Origin: Rouxiella aceris
Lineage (GTDB): Bacteria; Pseudomonadota; Gammaproteobacteria; Enterobacterales; Enterobacteriaceae
DNA length: 64,000 nt
Reading direction: 5' to 3'
NCBI RefSeq assembly: GCF_012933545.1
Contig: NZ_JAADJU010000001.1
Location: 310,001-374,000, forward strand
Position 1 is the stretch's first letter, and every line of letters begins with the position of its first letter. The position numbers and the translations under genes are program-made. Below are positions 27,730-37,119 of the stretch, one piece after another. The notes under the pieces are model-generated. The model worked only from the letters and a program-made list of their open reading frames with translations. It was not told the origin of the DNA and made no database searches.

Positions 27730-27808
27730 AGCACGACCGGTGGTCTGTCACCCATTATTACCACGAATCAGATGCCATAGCGCGTCTGACTCGTTTTTAA
27801 CACTGCAA

Positions 27809-28621
27809 TCAGGCCGGTTTGCTACCTGCAAGCTCGGTAGTTCTTCTCACCGCAGTCATCACGCTACGTTGCAGTCCGGCCGCAAAATCACTGTTATTTA
27901 GCTCATACAGGCCATTGATGCCTACGCCAGCCGGGGAGTTGTTAATATCCATCAGTTGACGAGGATGCTTATCGCTTATTTTTAGCATCGCTACCGCGCC
28001 CAGCAGATTTTCCCATACCACCTGCGTTGACTGTGCGCGGGATAAGCCACTGAGCACCCCGGCATCACTGAGAGACTCAATAAAGTAATAGACATAATTG
28101 ACCCCGGCGACGGCAAAACCGGTGAACACATCGATCAGCCGCTCTTCCAGCAGCATCACTTTGCCAAAACTTTCCAAAAACGGCATTAAAGGCTCCGGCT
28201 GCACTTGTGGAGTCAATACCACGCCACTATAGCCCAGACCGGTATCGGTCAGAGTATTGGGGATCATGCGCACAATCGGGCGATCAAGGCCAAACAGTCC
28301 ACTTAATCTTTCCAGCGTCACCCCGGCGATAATAGAAATAATAGTGGTTTGCGGCGAGGCAAATTGGCAAATATGTCTGGCGACACCGTCAATATCATCC
28401 TGCGGGCGCACGCCAAGTACAATATAGTCGGCGGCGGCAAGTGCCTGAACATCACTGAGGGTCGTATCCAGCTGATAACGCTCACGCAAGGTGGCGATAC
28501 GCTGGCTATCAATATCGGCCAGGGTAATATCACCGGCGGCAAGCACCTGGCGGTTGAGGGCTGCGCGAATAATTGCCTCGGCCATTTGCCCCGCGCCGAC
28601 AAAATGAATTTGACTCATCAT
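27809..28621 (-). CDS. Pyrroline-5-carboxylate reductase-like NAD(P)-dependent reductase
   Basis: 270 residues, the usual ProC length. The Rossmann start is IHFVGAGQMAEAIIRAAL, then IVLGVRPQD, RMIPNTLTDTGLGYSG, and the C-terminal dimerisation region with FAVAGVNYVYYFIESLSDAG and a divergent form of the ProC signature (SPAGVGINGLYELNNSD; ProC has TSPGGTT...). It would reduce a cyclic imine such as 1-pyrroline-5-carboxylate. Its location behind an amidohydrolase and divergent from a Liv-type importer suggests a peripheral catabolic role, not the housekeeping ProC. It starts 31 bp after the M20 gene. Confidence 0.85.
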   Translation of the reverse strand: MMSQIHFVGAGQMAEAIIRAALNRQVLAAGDITLADIDSQRIATLRERYQLDTTLSDVQALAAADYIVLGVRPQDDIDGVARHICQFASPQTTIISIIAGVTLERLSGLFGLDRPIVRMIPNTLTDTGLGYSGVVLTPQVQPEPLMPFLESFGKVMLLEERLIDVFTGFAVAGVNYVYYFIESLSDAGVLSGLSRAQSTQVVWENLLGAVAMLKISDKHPRQLMDINNSPAGVGINGLYELNNSDFAAGLQRSVMTAVRRTTELAGSKPA

Positions 28622-28652
28622 TGACTCCGTAAAGTAGAAAATAGCGAGAACG

Positions 28653-29810
28653 CTATAGCTTCAGCGATCGCTCCACCAGCGATACCCAGACGCCAATACC
28701 CAGCGGGATCAGATCGTCGTTAAAGTCATAACGTGGATTATGCAATGAGGCCGAAGGCGTCGCGCCGTCAGCACCCAACCAGAAATAGGCTCCGGGACAG
28801 GCCTCGAGCAGATAGGCAAAATCTTCGGCGGCCATCGACGGCGCATTATTAAAATGTACCTGGCGGATCCCTGGAGTATGCTCGGCGGCGCTGCGTAATA
28901 TCTCCGCCTGTTCAGGATGATTTTGTGTCACCGGATAACCCAACTCCCAGCGCACTTCGCCTTTAACACCGTAAGGCACTGGCACCGAATTGACGTACTC
29001 CTCAAGCAACTGCCAGCAACGTTGTCGGGTCTGATTACTCAGGCAGCGCAAGGTACCGGCAAGTTGCAGGGTTTCCGGAATAACGTTGATCGCCTCGCCT
29101 GCCTGGAGCTGAGTCAGGCTGATCACCGCCTGTTCCAACGGCGACAGACGGCGTGAAATCAGGGTTTGCAGCGCCAGGATCAACTGGGCACCGGCAACAA
29201 TGGGATCGGCTCCCAATTCAGGCATGGCCGCGTGACCGCCCTTACCCGTCAGGGTGATATAGAAATTGTCCTGCGACGCCATCATCGGTCCCTGGCTGAC
29301 CGCGACTTCACCCACCGGCATTCCTGGCCAGTTGTGCAAGGCGTACACTGCCTGCATCGGAAAGCGTTCGAACAACCCTTCTTGCACCATCAGACGACCG
29401 CCACCGGCGTTCTCCTCTGCCGGCTGAAAAATAAAATGCACCGTGCCACGAAAATGACGGGTTTCGCTTAGATAACGGGCGGCACCGAGCAAAATGGCGG
29501 TATGACCATCGTGACCACAGGCATGCATTAAACCGGGGTGACAAGAAATATGGGCAAAGTCATTTAACTCGCTGATCGGCAGCGCATCGATATCGGCACG
29601 CAGGCCAATGGTCGGGCCTTCACCGTTACGCAAAGTGGCAACTATACCGGTTTGCGCAATGCCGCTATGCACCTCAAGACCAAACGACTGCAACAGTTCC
29701 GCGATTATTTTCGCGGTCGCATGCTCTTGAAGACCGAGTTCAGGTCGGGTATGAAAATCCCGACGCCAGCGTTGCGCCTGCTCAATAATCTGTTGGGGAA
29801 TAAGGGCCAT
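28653..29810 (-). CDS. M20-family amidohydrolase (hippuricase/N-acyl amino acid hydrolase type)
   Basis: 385 residues, typical of M20D carboxypeptidase-like amidohydrolases. Seen are RRDFHTRPELGLQEHATA at the N-terminus, the metal-binding LMHACGHDGHTAILLGAA, and IFQPAEENAGGGR with the catalytic Glu. The dimerisation domain follows (GKGGHAAMPELGADPIVAGA) and a C-terminal FNNAPSMAAEDFAYLLEACPG. These enzymes cut N-acyl amino acids, indole-acetyl amino acids or N-acetyl-diaminopimelate. There is no signal peptide, so it acts in the cytoplasm on an imported substrate. Second gene of a likely GntR-M20-ProC-like minus-strand unit. Confidence 0.9.
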   Translation of the reverse strand: MALIPQQIIEQAQRWRRDFHTRPELGLQEHATAKIIAELLQSFGLEVHSGIAQTGIVATLRNGEGPTIGLRADIDALPISELNDFAHISCHPGLMHACGHDGHTAILLGAARYLSETRHFRGTVHFIFQPAEENAGGGRLMVQEGLFERFPMQAVYALHNWPGMPVGEVAVSQGPMMASQDNFYITLTGKGGHAAMPELGADPIVAGAQLILALQTLISRRLSPLEQAVISLTQLQAGEAINVIPETLQLAGTLRCLSNQTRQRCWQLLEEYVNSVPVPYGVKGEVRWELGYPVTQNHPEQAEILRSAAEHTPGIRQVHFNNAPSMAAEDFAYLLEACPGAYFWLGADGATPSASLHNPRYDFNDDLIPLGIGVWVSLVERSLKL

Positions 29811-29930
29811 AGATCCTCTGTGCTGTTCTCAATTCGTTATCGTCAACAGGGTATCATCGCGATCGGCGATAAGTATGACGATAAGTAAGCAGGCATGACC
29901 TGCACAATAAATTTCTGCCACAGCCGCAAT

Positions 29931-30644
29931 TTACACACTCGATTTTTTGCCAAAATAGATCCTTGCCAGCCCTTCTTTGGTCACCTCGACCGCATGCTCA
30001 GAACTCAGCGATACATGACGCTCAATCAGTAACATGCCTTTTTGCACATCACGCTGGCGCAAGGCGGAAATAATCTCGACGTGCTCGTGGTAGGCATTAT
30101 TGCGGCGACTTGGCGTTTCCAGATCAATACGCCGGAAAAAGCGGATCAATGAGTTAAGGCTGTCGAGCATGTCATACAGCTGCGAGTTTTTTGAGATATG
30201 GGCAATTTCCATATGAAAGCGCTCATCGGCCTGCGCAATGGTGGACCAGTCACTGATCTCACTGACATCCTGCTGTTTTTGGCTGACTTCTTCCCAGATT
30301 GCGGTGGTGGCGGCGATCTCTTCGTCGCTGGCACGCTGGCAGGCAAAGCGGAAAGTGGCCTGTTCAATCACCATGCGCACTTCATACAGTTCTCGCACCC
30401 CTTCCGGCGTAATATCCCGGGCATAGAAACCGCGATTGGGTACAAAACTCATAAAGCCGTCTTTTGACAGCCGGTTGAGCGCTTCACGTACCGGCGTACG
30501 GGAAACGCCCAACTGGCCGGCGAGTTCGACTTCGTTAACCCGCTCACCGGGACGAAAATGGTAGTCGATGGCCAGCAGTTTTACTTTCTCATAAACTTTT
30601 TCGACGCTGTCCGCACTGCGGGACTTTTTCTTGACAACAACCAC
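29931..30644 (-). CDS. GntR-family regulator, FadR/FCD subgroup
   Basis: 237 residues: winged helix-turn-helix (VNEVELAGQLGVSRTPVREA, then LNRLSKDGFMSFVPNRGFY) and an all-helical FCD effector domain (LYEVRMVIEQATFRFACQRA; DERFHMEIAHISKNSQLYDM; HEHVEIISALRQRDVQKG) with the Asp and His residues that bind a metal in this subgroup. It is divergent from the Liv-type transporter operon and heads the M20/ProC-like unit, so it probably regulates both in response to the imported compound. Confidence 0.92.
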   Translation of the reverse strand: MVVVKKKSRSADSVEKVYEKVKLLAIDYHFRPGERVNEVELAGQLGVSRTPVREALNRLSKDGFMSFVPNRGFYARDITPEGVRELYEVRMVIEQATFRFACQRASDEEIAATTAIWEEVSQKQQDVSEISDWSTIAQADERFHMEIAHISKNSQLYDMLDSLNSLIRFFRRIDLETPSRRNNAYHEHVEIISALRQRDVQKGMLLIERHVSLSSEHAVEVTKEGLARIYFGKKSSV

Positions 30645-31268
30645 TGTGCCTCCTGTTCTGCTTTATCTTGTGATCATACTTTTCTTGTTAAATTTAAGCA
30701 GACATTAAAATAAGTTCCCCAACTTGCTTCGGCTTTACCGATTATGGGTTGAGATGACCTTTTAATTGATAGCACAGCGTTAAAAGCGACTCAACACATG
30801 ATTGCATACACTTTTGCATTCACATAGCTAACTGTTTATTAAGCATAGAATTAATCATTATATATTATTCTAAAATAACCCCTTCGCAGCGCCTAAAATC
30901 TATTTGCACTATTGCAGTGCGCATATTGCTCCAAAAAAGTGAAATAGAAATAAATAAGCGCAGAGAATAATCTTTGGCTGACGTTTAATAAAAGAATGCG
31001 ACCGGCTTGTTTTTAAATAATCCCGACGAGGTTCACCGCTGTTTTTCTTCATTATTTCCTCTTTTTTAATAAAGGAATCGGCCAACCGGAGAGTACAAAT
31101 TGCGTACATGGCATAAAACTTGCCTGTAAACACAAGTGTATTCACTTCTAAATTCACTTGGTAGTGATGTCACATTTGCCAATTATCAGGGAACCTAAAC
31201 GACATCCGATCCGCCCGATCAGGGCACCCGAGATGCCGACACCTTTAATCAAAAGCCGGAGAAATATA
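30645..31268. promoter_or_regulatory. Divergent control region of the GntR regulator and Liv-type operon
   Basis: 624 bp without a credible gene; an 82-codon minus-strand frame at 30909-31157 has no recognisable features. The sequence is AT-rich, and close to the right end has the near-palindrome ACACAAGTGT (31130-31139) after TTGCGTAC, a possible GntR/FadR-type site. No exact promoter can be set. Confidence 0.35.
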
Positions 31269-32387
31269 ATGAAAACTCGCTTTCGTCGTCTCGTTGTTCT
31301 GTCTGCGCTCACCAGCATGACGTTGTTTGGCTCCATTTCCTGTGCTTTTGCAGAGGTGACTCTGGGGGCGATCCTGCCATTAACCGGCACCAGCGCCAGC
31401 ATTGGCGAAGATCAGCGTCGCGGTATTGAGCTGGCGGTAGACGACATCAATGCCAAAGGCGGCGTGGCCGGACAAAAGCTTAAAGTCGTGGTAGAAGACT
31501 CGGCTGGCAGCCCGGTGACCGGCCTCAATGCGGTAAGAAAATTAACCCAGGTTAATAAGGTGCCGCTGGTCGTCGGCGACTTCTCCTCCAGCGTCACCAT
31601 TCCCGTCGGTCAATATCTGGTGAAAAACAATCTGGTGCATATCAATATTTCCGGCACCAGCGCCGATGTGCGCAAAATTGGCAAGTCGTCCTACAGCGTG
31701 ATCGGCCTTGACGATCTTTCTGCCCGCTTCTCGGCAGAGGATGTCTGGAAACTGGGCTATCACAAGGTGGCCTTTATTGCCCCGGACGGTGCCTATGGGC
31801 AAGGCATGTCAGAACAGTTTAAAAAAGCCTTTGAAAAACTGGGCGGCAAAGTGGTGGCCAAGGTGCTCTATACCAGCGGTCAGCCCTCTTACCGCCGCGA
31901 ACTGGAGCAGATCTCCCGTTCGGCACCGGATGCCTACGTCTATACCAGCTACGGCCAGGACGCGATTGTGCTTAACCGCGAATCCTGGGATCTCGGCCTG
32001 AGCAAGACCCCGTGGTACGGCATGTACCTGACCATGGCACTGGCTGACTCCCCGGCGCAGTACACCAATGGCCAGCTGGGTATGGAACTGTCAGGGATGG
32101 CGCAGAAAACCGCTGGCCAAAGCTACAACGACAGCTACCAGCAACAGTTCCATGAAAAACCGCGTTCCGTCTACGGCAGCTACGCCTATGACAGCATTAT
32201 GCTGGCCGCCGCTGCCATTGATAAAGCCCATGACGCCAGCCCGGCGGCACTTGTTACGGCCATGCACAGCGTTGCGCCACAGTTTACCGGGATCACCGGC
32301 ACGCTCAATCTGGACGCCGATAATCAGCGCCAGAGCCAGCCGTACCTGAAAGTGAAAGCGCTCGATGGCGAGCCAGTCGCACGCTAA
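31269..32387 (+). CDS. Branched-chain amino-acid-type ABC transporter binding protein (LivK-like)
   Basis: 372 residues with a signal peptide (about 28 residues, ending AFA before EVTLG) and the Leu/Ile/Val-binding fold: GAILPLTGTSASIGEDQRRG, ELAVDDINAKGGVAGQKLKV and FIAPDGAYGQGMSEQFKKAF. The start is ATG 31269 behind GGAGAAA; earlier in-frame codons would remove the signal from the N-terminus. It is the receptor of the following permease/ATPase genes. The ligand may be an amino acid, an N-acyl amino acid or another carboxylate. Confidence 0.92.
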   Translation: MKTRFRRLVVLSALTSMTLFGSISCAFAEVTLGAILPLTGTSASIGEDQRRGIELAVDDINAKGGVAGQKLKVVVEDSAGSPVTGLNAVRKLTQVNKVPLVVGDFSSSVTIPVGQYLVKNNLVHINISGTSADVRKIGKSSYSVIGLDDLSARFSAEDVWKLGYHKVAFIAPDGAYGQGMSEQFKKAFEKLGGKVVAKVLYTSGQPSYRRELEQISRSAPDAYVYTSYGQDAIVLNRESWDLGLSKTPWYGMYLTMALADSPAQYTNGQLGMELSGMAQKTAGQSYNDSYQQQFHEKPRSVYGSYAYDSIMLAAAAIDKAHDASPAALVTAMHSVAPQFTGITGTLNLDADNQRQSQPYLKVKALDGEPVAR

Positions 32388-32437
32388 GGCACCGCGACTC
32401 TGCTCTTGTCCCAGGTTTGACTGTTCAGGAAAGCATC

Positions 32438-33331
32438 ATGTTCCAGTTTATTGTTGATACGTTACTCCGTACCGCCGAGTTATCGCTGGTCGCCCTCGGC
32501 CTCAGTCTGGTTTATGGCCTGGTGCGTTTCGCCAATATTGCCCATATGCAGTACGCGATGGTCGGGGCATTTCTCACCGCGGCCGCCCTGAAAATGGGCA
32601 TGCCTTTTCCGCTGGCGGTGCTGTTCTCGGCACTGGTGTGCGGCATATTGGCGGTGCTGCTGCACCACTGGGTGTTCCAGCGTCTGATTGGCGCCGGGGC
32701 GGCAAACGCCATGATAGGTTCCCTGGCGGTATCAATGGTGATCATTGCCTTGATGCTGGGCGTCGAAGGATCGTCGCCCGTCAGTTATAAGCTGGCCATT
32801 GGCAGTAACTGGCAATGGGGATCGCTACGCGTCTCCAGTGATGAGTGCTGGAGTCTGGCCACCACGCTGGTGATTATCCTGGTGTTTAATGTGCTGCTGT
32901 TTTTCACCCCGCAGGGCCGTTCTATCCGCGCGCTGGCCAGTAATCGTGAACTGGCCGCCGCTTCGGGGCTGAACGCCAATGCCATTGTGCATACCGTCAA
33001 TATGATCTCCGGCATGCTCGCCGCAGTGGGCGGTTCGCTGATCGCCATGAATGGCAGTGCCTATATCAACCAGGGTAATGATCTGATGCTGCCGGTGCTG
33101 GCCGCGGCGATCCTCGGCGGCCTGGGCAACCCGATGGGGGCCATTCTCGGTGCGCTGTTGATCGCGGTAACCGAAACGCTGGTGACCAATATCAACTGGG
33201 GATGGCTGTACGGCGAGGAGATGGTCTTTATGCCCACCACCTGGATCAACGCCGCCTCCTTTGTGATGTTGCTGCTGGCCCTGCTGTTACGCCCGTATGG
33301 CTTATTCAATCGCGAGGTGCGCCGTGTCTGA
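32438..33331 (+). CDS. Branched-chain amino-acid-type ABC permease (LivH-like)
   Basis: 297 residues with eight or so hydrophobic helices, LSLVYGLVRFANIAHMQYAM near the N-terminus and GSLIAMNGSAYINQGNDLM, with AILGGLGNPMGAILGALLIA toward the end, all family patterns. The start is ATG 32438. The next gene begins 8 bp before its stop. Confidence 0.92.
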   Translation: MFQFIVDTLLRTAELSLVALGLSLVYGLVRFANIAHMQYAMVGAFLTAAALKMGMPFPLAVLFSALVCGILAVLLHHWVFQRLIGAGAANAMIGSLAVSMVIIALMLGVEGSSPVSYKLAIGSNWQWGSLRVSSDECWSLATTLVIILVFNVLLFFTPQGRSIRALASNRELAAASGLNANAIVHTVNMISGMLAAVGGSLIAMNGSAYINQGNDLMLPVLAAAILGGLGNPMGAILGALLIAVTETLVTNINWGWLYGEEMVFMPTTWINAASFVMLLLALLLRPYGLFNREVRRV

Positions 33332-34211
33332 ATTTCTGCTGCATATCTTATGTATTGCCGGTATCTACGCGATGGTTGCGCTGGCACTCAACCTGCAGGC
33401 GGGTTATGCCGGTCTGCTTAATTTTGGTCATATCGCCTTTGTCGGTATTGGCGCTTATGCCATTGGCCTGGGCAGTCAGTTTTCACTGCCGCTCTATCTG
33501 GTGATCCCGGCGGGCATTGCACTGGCCATGCTGGTCGCCGCCGCCATGGCGCTGCTCGGTCGTCAGCTTGCCGCCGACTACTGGGGCATTGCCACCCTGG
33601 CGCTGGCGGAGATCGTCCGCATCTGCATTGTGAATGAAGATCAGCTTACCGGTGGTAGTCAGGGGATCGGCGGCATTAGCGCTCCCTGGGCGACCGGCTC
33701 GGAGCAACAGGACGTGTTGCTATTTAGCGCGCTGATTTTGCTCTGTCTTACTTTATGCACGCTTATCTCACTGCGCTTTGGCACCAGCCGCTTTGGTCGC
33801 GCCCTGCGCCTGATGCGCGAACAGCCGCAGCTGGCAATGTGCATGGGCTATTCGCTGCTGTGGCTGAAATGCCGCGCACTGATGTGCAGCGCGGTGATGT
33901 GTGCCATCGCCGGAATGCTGCTGGCCTGGTACACCAACTATGTCAGTCCGGACTACCTGCTCTCATCCGAAACCTTTCTAATCTGGAGCATGGTGATGAT
34001 TGGCGGTATCGGCAATGTGCGCGGCGTACTGTTGGGTGTGTTGGTGGTGGAAGGCTTATACAACTTTATTCCCTTTGCCCGAGACCTGCTGCATATGAGT
34101 TCTGACCTGACCGGCGCGCTGCGACTAGGGCTGGTCGGGCTGGTGATGTTGGTCGGGCTATTGCTGCGCCCGGGCGGGCTGTTACCGGAAAAACTGAGGA
34201 TTTTACCATGA
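33324..34211 (+). CDS. Branched-chain amino-acid-type ABC permease (LivM-like)
   Basis: 295 residues, hydrophobic, with LNLQAGYAGLLNFGHIAFVG and, near the C-terminus, MVMIGGIGNVRGVLLGVLVV, both LivM signatures. The start is GTG 33324, six bases after GAGG and overlapping the LivH stop by 8 bp; longer frames would lie inside LivH. Its stop overlaps the LivG start (ATGA). Confidence 0.9.
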   Translation: MSEFLLHILCIAGIYAMVALALNLQAGYAGLLNFGHIAFVGIGAYAIGLGSQFSLPLYLVIPAGIALAMLVAAAMALLGRQLAADYWGIATLALAEIVRICIVNEDQLTGGSQGIGGISAPWATGSEQQDVLLFSALILLCLTLCTLISLRFGTSRFGRALRLMREQPQLAMCMGYSLLWLKCRALMCSAVMCAIAGMLLAWYTNYVSPDYLLSSETFLIWSMVMIGGIGNVRGVLLGVLVVEGLYNFIPFARDLLHMSSDLTGALRLGLVGLVMLVGLLLRPGGLLPEKLRILP

Positions 34212-34987
34212 CCCAACTGCTCACAGTCACGGATATCAGCAAAGCGTTCGGTGGCAATCAGGTGTTGAAATCGGTGACTTTTTCCCTGCAAAAGGGCGAG
34301 ATCCTCGGACTGCTTGGCCCCAACGGCTCGGGGAAAAGTACGCTGCTCAACGCCATTTCCGGCTTTACCCGCGTTGATAGCGGCAGCGTCAGCGTAGGTG
34401 AAGCCCGTATCGACCACCTGCCCCCGCATCGCATTATCCAGGCTGGAATTGCCCGCACCTTTCAGTTACCGGCGATGCCGGCAAAAATGACGGTGATGGA
34501 AGTGGTGATGGCCGCAGGTACCCGTCATCACGGCATCTGGAACGGACTCTTGTCGCTGCCTTCGGGACGGCGTGCAGAGCGGGAAGATAGTCAGAAAGCC
34601 AGCCAACTGCTGGAAACGCTGCTGCTCAGCAAAGTGCGCAATTTGCCCGCTGCGGCGCTGTCCGGCGGGCAGAAGAAACTGCTGGGCATTGCCTGCGCGC
34701 TAATGGGTGAACCCGAGATCCTGATGCTCGACGAACCGATGGCCGGGGTGCATCCGCAGTTGCGCCAGGAGCTGGTTGCCACTCTGCAGATGCTCAGCCA
34801 GCAAGGTATTTCGCTGATTATTATCGAACATGATATGCACTTTATTAAGTCGCTGTGCCAGCGCTGTATCGTGCTCGATCGCGGGCATATTGTCGCCAGC
34901 TGCCATCCTGATGATTTATCAAAAAATCAGGACGTGCTGGATGCCTATCTCGGTCGCGGCAGCCGTATGTTAAAGGAGGCGGTATGA
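34208..34987 (+). CDS. ABC transporter ATP-binding protein (LivG-like)
   Basis: 259 residues. Walker A LLGPNGSGKST, signature LSGGQKKLLGIACAL, Walker B EILMLDEPMAGVHP, then IIIEHDMHFIKSLCQRCIVL (H-loop). It starts with an ATGA overlap on LivM and ends with the same overlap on LivF, so the four genes are translationally coupled. Confidence 0.93.
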   Translation: MTQLLTVTDISKAFGGNQVLKSVTFSLQKGEILGLLGPNGSGKSTLLNAISGFTRVDSGSVSVGEARIDHLPPHRIIQAGIARTFQLPAMPAKMTVMEVVMAAGTRHHGIWNGLLSLPSGRRAEREDSQKASQLLETLLLSKVRNLPAAALSGGQKKLLGIACALMGEPEILMLDEPMAGVHPQLRQELVATLQMLSQQGISLIIIEHDMHFIKSLCQRCIVLDRGHIVASCHPDDLSKNQDVLDAYLGRGSRMLKEAV

Positions 34988-35727
34988 TTGAACTTAATGG
35001 CGTCGTCGCCGGTTATACCCCGGGCATCGATATTTTGCAGGGCATTACCCTGCAAGTGGCGCAAGCCGAAATCGTTACCCTGCTTGGCCCCAACGGTTGC
35101 GGTAAATCGACGCTGCTTAAATGCATTGCCGGTTTTCTTCCTCCCCGTCAGGGCAGCGTGGTACTCAACGGGCAAGACACCGCCGCTATCCCGATCCATC
35201 GCAAGGTTCGCGAATGCTCGCTGGGATTTGTGCCACAGCTGGATAACGTATTTAACAGTTTAACCGTGGCGGAAAATCTGCAAACCGGCGGCCAATTTTT
35301 AGCGCCGATGCAACGCAAACAGCGCATGGCGCAGCTTTGCGATCTCTATCCGCTACTGCGCAGAAAATGGCACGCCCCGGCATCGGCGCTGTCCGGCGGC
35401 GAACGACAGATCCTGGCTTTGACCCGTGCGCTAATGCCGGAACCGGCTATTTTGCTGCTCGATGAACCCTCTGCCGGTCTGTCACCGAAGATGCTTGATG
35501 AGGTTTTTACCGCCATTCAGACCATCCGTCGGCTGGAAAAAGTCACCATTTTAATGGTCGAACAAAACGCCATGGAAGCCCTGCATATCTCCGACCGCGC
35601 TTATATTCTGGCCCTGGGTAAGGTCGCGCTCACCGGTTATGCCCGCGATTTGCTGGTCGATCCACGGATGAGTGAACTCTATTTCGGCGGCCGCAGCGTA
35701 GAAAGCGATATCGTCATCAGCCATTAA
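34984..35727 (+). CDS. ABC transporter ATP-binding protein (LivF-like)
   Basis: 247 residues. Walker A LLGPNGCGKST, signature LSGGERQILALTRAL, Walker B AILLLDEPSAGLSP and switch-region ILMVEQNAMEALHISDRAYI, the LivF pattern. Second ATPase of the importer; ATGA overlap with LivG, and 53 bp before the glyoxalase-fold gene. Confidence 0.93.
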   Translation: MIELNGVVAGYTPGIDILQGITLQVAQAEIVTLLGPNGCGKSTLLKCIAGFLPPRQGSVVLNGQDTAAIPIHRKVRECSLGFVPQLDNVFNSLTVAENLQTGGQFLAPMQRKQRMAQLCDLYPLLRRKWHAPASALSGGERQILALTRALMPEPAILLLDEPSAGLSPKMLDEVFTAIQTIRRLEKVTILMVEQNAMEALHISDRAYILALGKVALTGYARDLLVDPRMSELYFGGRSVESDIVISH

Positions 35728-35780
35728 AAAACCCCGGTAATACAGAAAATGATTATGCGCTTGTTGGAGGAAACTATTTT

Positions 35781-36632
35781 ATGACGTCACTTATTCCGGT
35801 GGTTGATCACGCGGTGATCAATGTTGATGACCAGTTGGATCAGGCCCAGGCACTGTTTGTGCGCATGGGGTTCCAGCTCACCGGTCGTGGGCATCACTCG
35901 ATGGGCTCAAGTAATCATCTGGCCATTTTTGGTGAGAACTATCTCGAGCTTCTGGGCTATGAGCCGGATGGCAGCGCCAGTCAAAAAGGGCTGTGGCATT
36001 CGCCGATCGGACTGTCCGGTCTGGTCTGGAAAACCGATGATGCCGACATGGCCTATCAATATCTGCAACAGCGACAGCTCGCTGGCGAACCGCCAACGGC
36101 GTTTTTCCGCCCGGTGACCTTGCCCGATGGGCAGAGCCGGGAAGCGCGCTTTTGCATTACACGTCTTAATGCTGACAGCCTGCCCGACGGCTTTAGTTTT
36201 TTTTGTCAGCATCTGACCCCGGACGCCGTCTGGCAACCGGCATGGCAGCAACATGCCAACGGTGTGATCGATATCAGCCAGTTTGTGATTATTGCTGACC
36301 ATCCGCCCAGTGCCATGCAGGTTTATGCCCGTTTGTTTCAGCCGCAATACACGATTTCTGGCAACGCCGATGACTATTATCTACAGGCAGGAAAAACCCG
36401 GCTGCGAATTATCTCGCCACGCCAGGCAAAAGAGGAATTTATTGCCCTGCCGGACGACTACAACGGCCAACCGCGCATGAGTGCGCTGGAGTTTAGCGTC
36501 TCCTCCCTTAAACGGGTGCGTGACTGTCTGATAAGCGGCGATATCCACTTTTATGCCACCTCAAATATGCTGGGGATTGCGCCACAAAAAGCCTTTAATA
36601 CCACGCTGCGCTTTAGAGAGTGGGATTATTAA
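35781..36632 (+). CDS. VOC/glyoxalase-fold protein (glyoxalase_3-like)
   Basis: 283 residues. It opens with SLIPVVDHAVINVDDQLDQA and GHHSMGSSNHLAIFGENYLE, with His near residue 10 and Glu near residue 54 as expected for metal ligands of the vicinal-oxygen-chelate fold. A second half repeats the fold (GVIDISQFVIIADHPPSAMQ). Such proteins can be dioxygenases, isomerases or lyases; no substrate can be named. It has a GGAGGA ribosome site and is the last gene of the Liv-type operon, so it probably acts on the imported compound. Confidence 0.8.
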   Translation: MTSLIPVVDHAVINVDDQLDQAQALFVRMGFQLTGRGHHSMGSSNHLAIFGENYLELLGYEPDGSASQKGLWHSPIGLSGLVWKTDDADMAYQYLQQRQLAGEPPTAFFRPVTLPDGQSREARFCITRLNADSLPDGFSFFCQHLTPDAVWQPAWQQHANGVIDISQFVIIADHPPSAMQVYARLFQPQYTISGNADDYYLQAGKTRLRIISPRQAKEEFIALPDDYNGQPRMSALEFSVSSLKRVRDCLISGDIHFYATSNMLGIAPQKAFNTTLRFREWDY

Positions 36633-37041
36633 TGGTTATTGGCATAGGCATGGAGCAGGCAAAGGAGTGAACAGGATTTATTGCCGGCTCTACATGTCCC
36701 GGCCCATCGATTTTAATAAATTCCATAAAGCACGGCAGAATAGATCAACGCTGACAGGGACGCCCTTAAAAATAAAAACTTTTAAATTTATAGCGATATT
36801 TTACAAAGAAACTTTAAGGAGAAACAGTGTTAATTAAATTTATTAAACTACATTTTTATGAAATGAAACGTTGGTAAAAAATAAGCAAAGCCATCGCCAG
36901 TCAAAAAACTCTATTACCAACAGTTATAAAGTTAAATGAATTGTCTTGCCACTATGATGTGATGCCGAAAATGTTTTTCAGGGAAATCAGGTATCGGTTA
37001 GTATTGCTGCTGATGAACCCCATCAATGGAGAGCAAATACT
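36633..37041 (+). other. AT-rich leader region before the first PAAR toxin
   Basis: 409 bp, much more AT-rich than the preceding operon, marking the left edge of the accessory region. One very small frame (GTG 36827, 16 codons, with a perfect AAGGAG six bases upstream) might be a leader peptide, but nothing supports a function. The segment ATCGGTTAGTATTGC near 36992-37006 recurs before the second toxin cassette at about 40696, showing that both cassettes carry a homologous leader. Confidence 0.4.
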
Positions 37042-37119
37042 ATGGACAGTCAAAATATTAACCCACTCCCCCATCAGTTTTCAGCAGAGAATATCTACCC
37101 GTGCCGGAGAATTCACTGA
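37042..37119 (+). CDS. 25-codon remnant of the gene that precedes PAAR toxins
   Basis: ATG 37042, behind GGAGAG, encodes MDSQNINPLPHQF and stops at 37117-37119, overlapping the toxin ATG as TGATG. Its start and leader match the 100-residue gene before the second toxin (MDRQYNNGLP at 40745), so it is probably a truncated copy. The overlap means that translating it could still deliver ribosomes to the toxin start. Confidence 0.45.
   Translation: MDSQNINPLPHQFSAENIYPCRRIH

Noticed and set aside
30909-31157. 82-codon minus-strand frame in the GntR/Liv intergenic region
   Set aside because: No ribosome site, no domain, and it covers the expected promoter of the Liv-type operon.
36553-36837. 94-codon frame spanning the end of the glyoxalase-fold gene
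   Set aside because: Overlaps a real gene in another frame; composition does not look coding.
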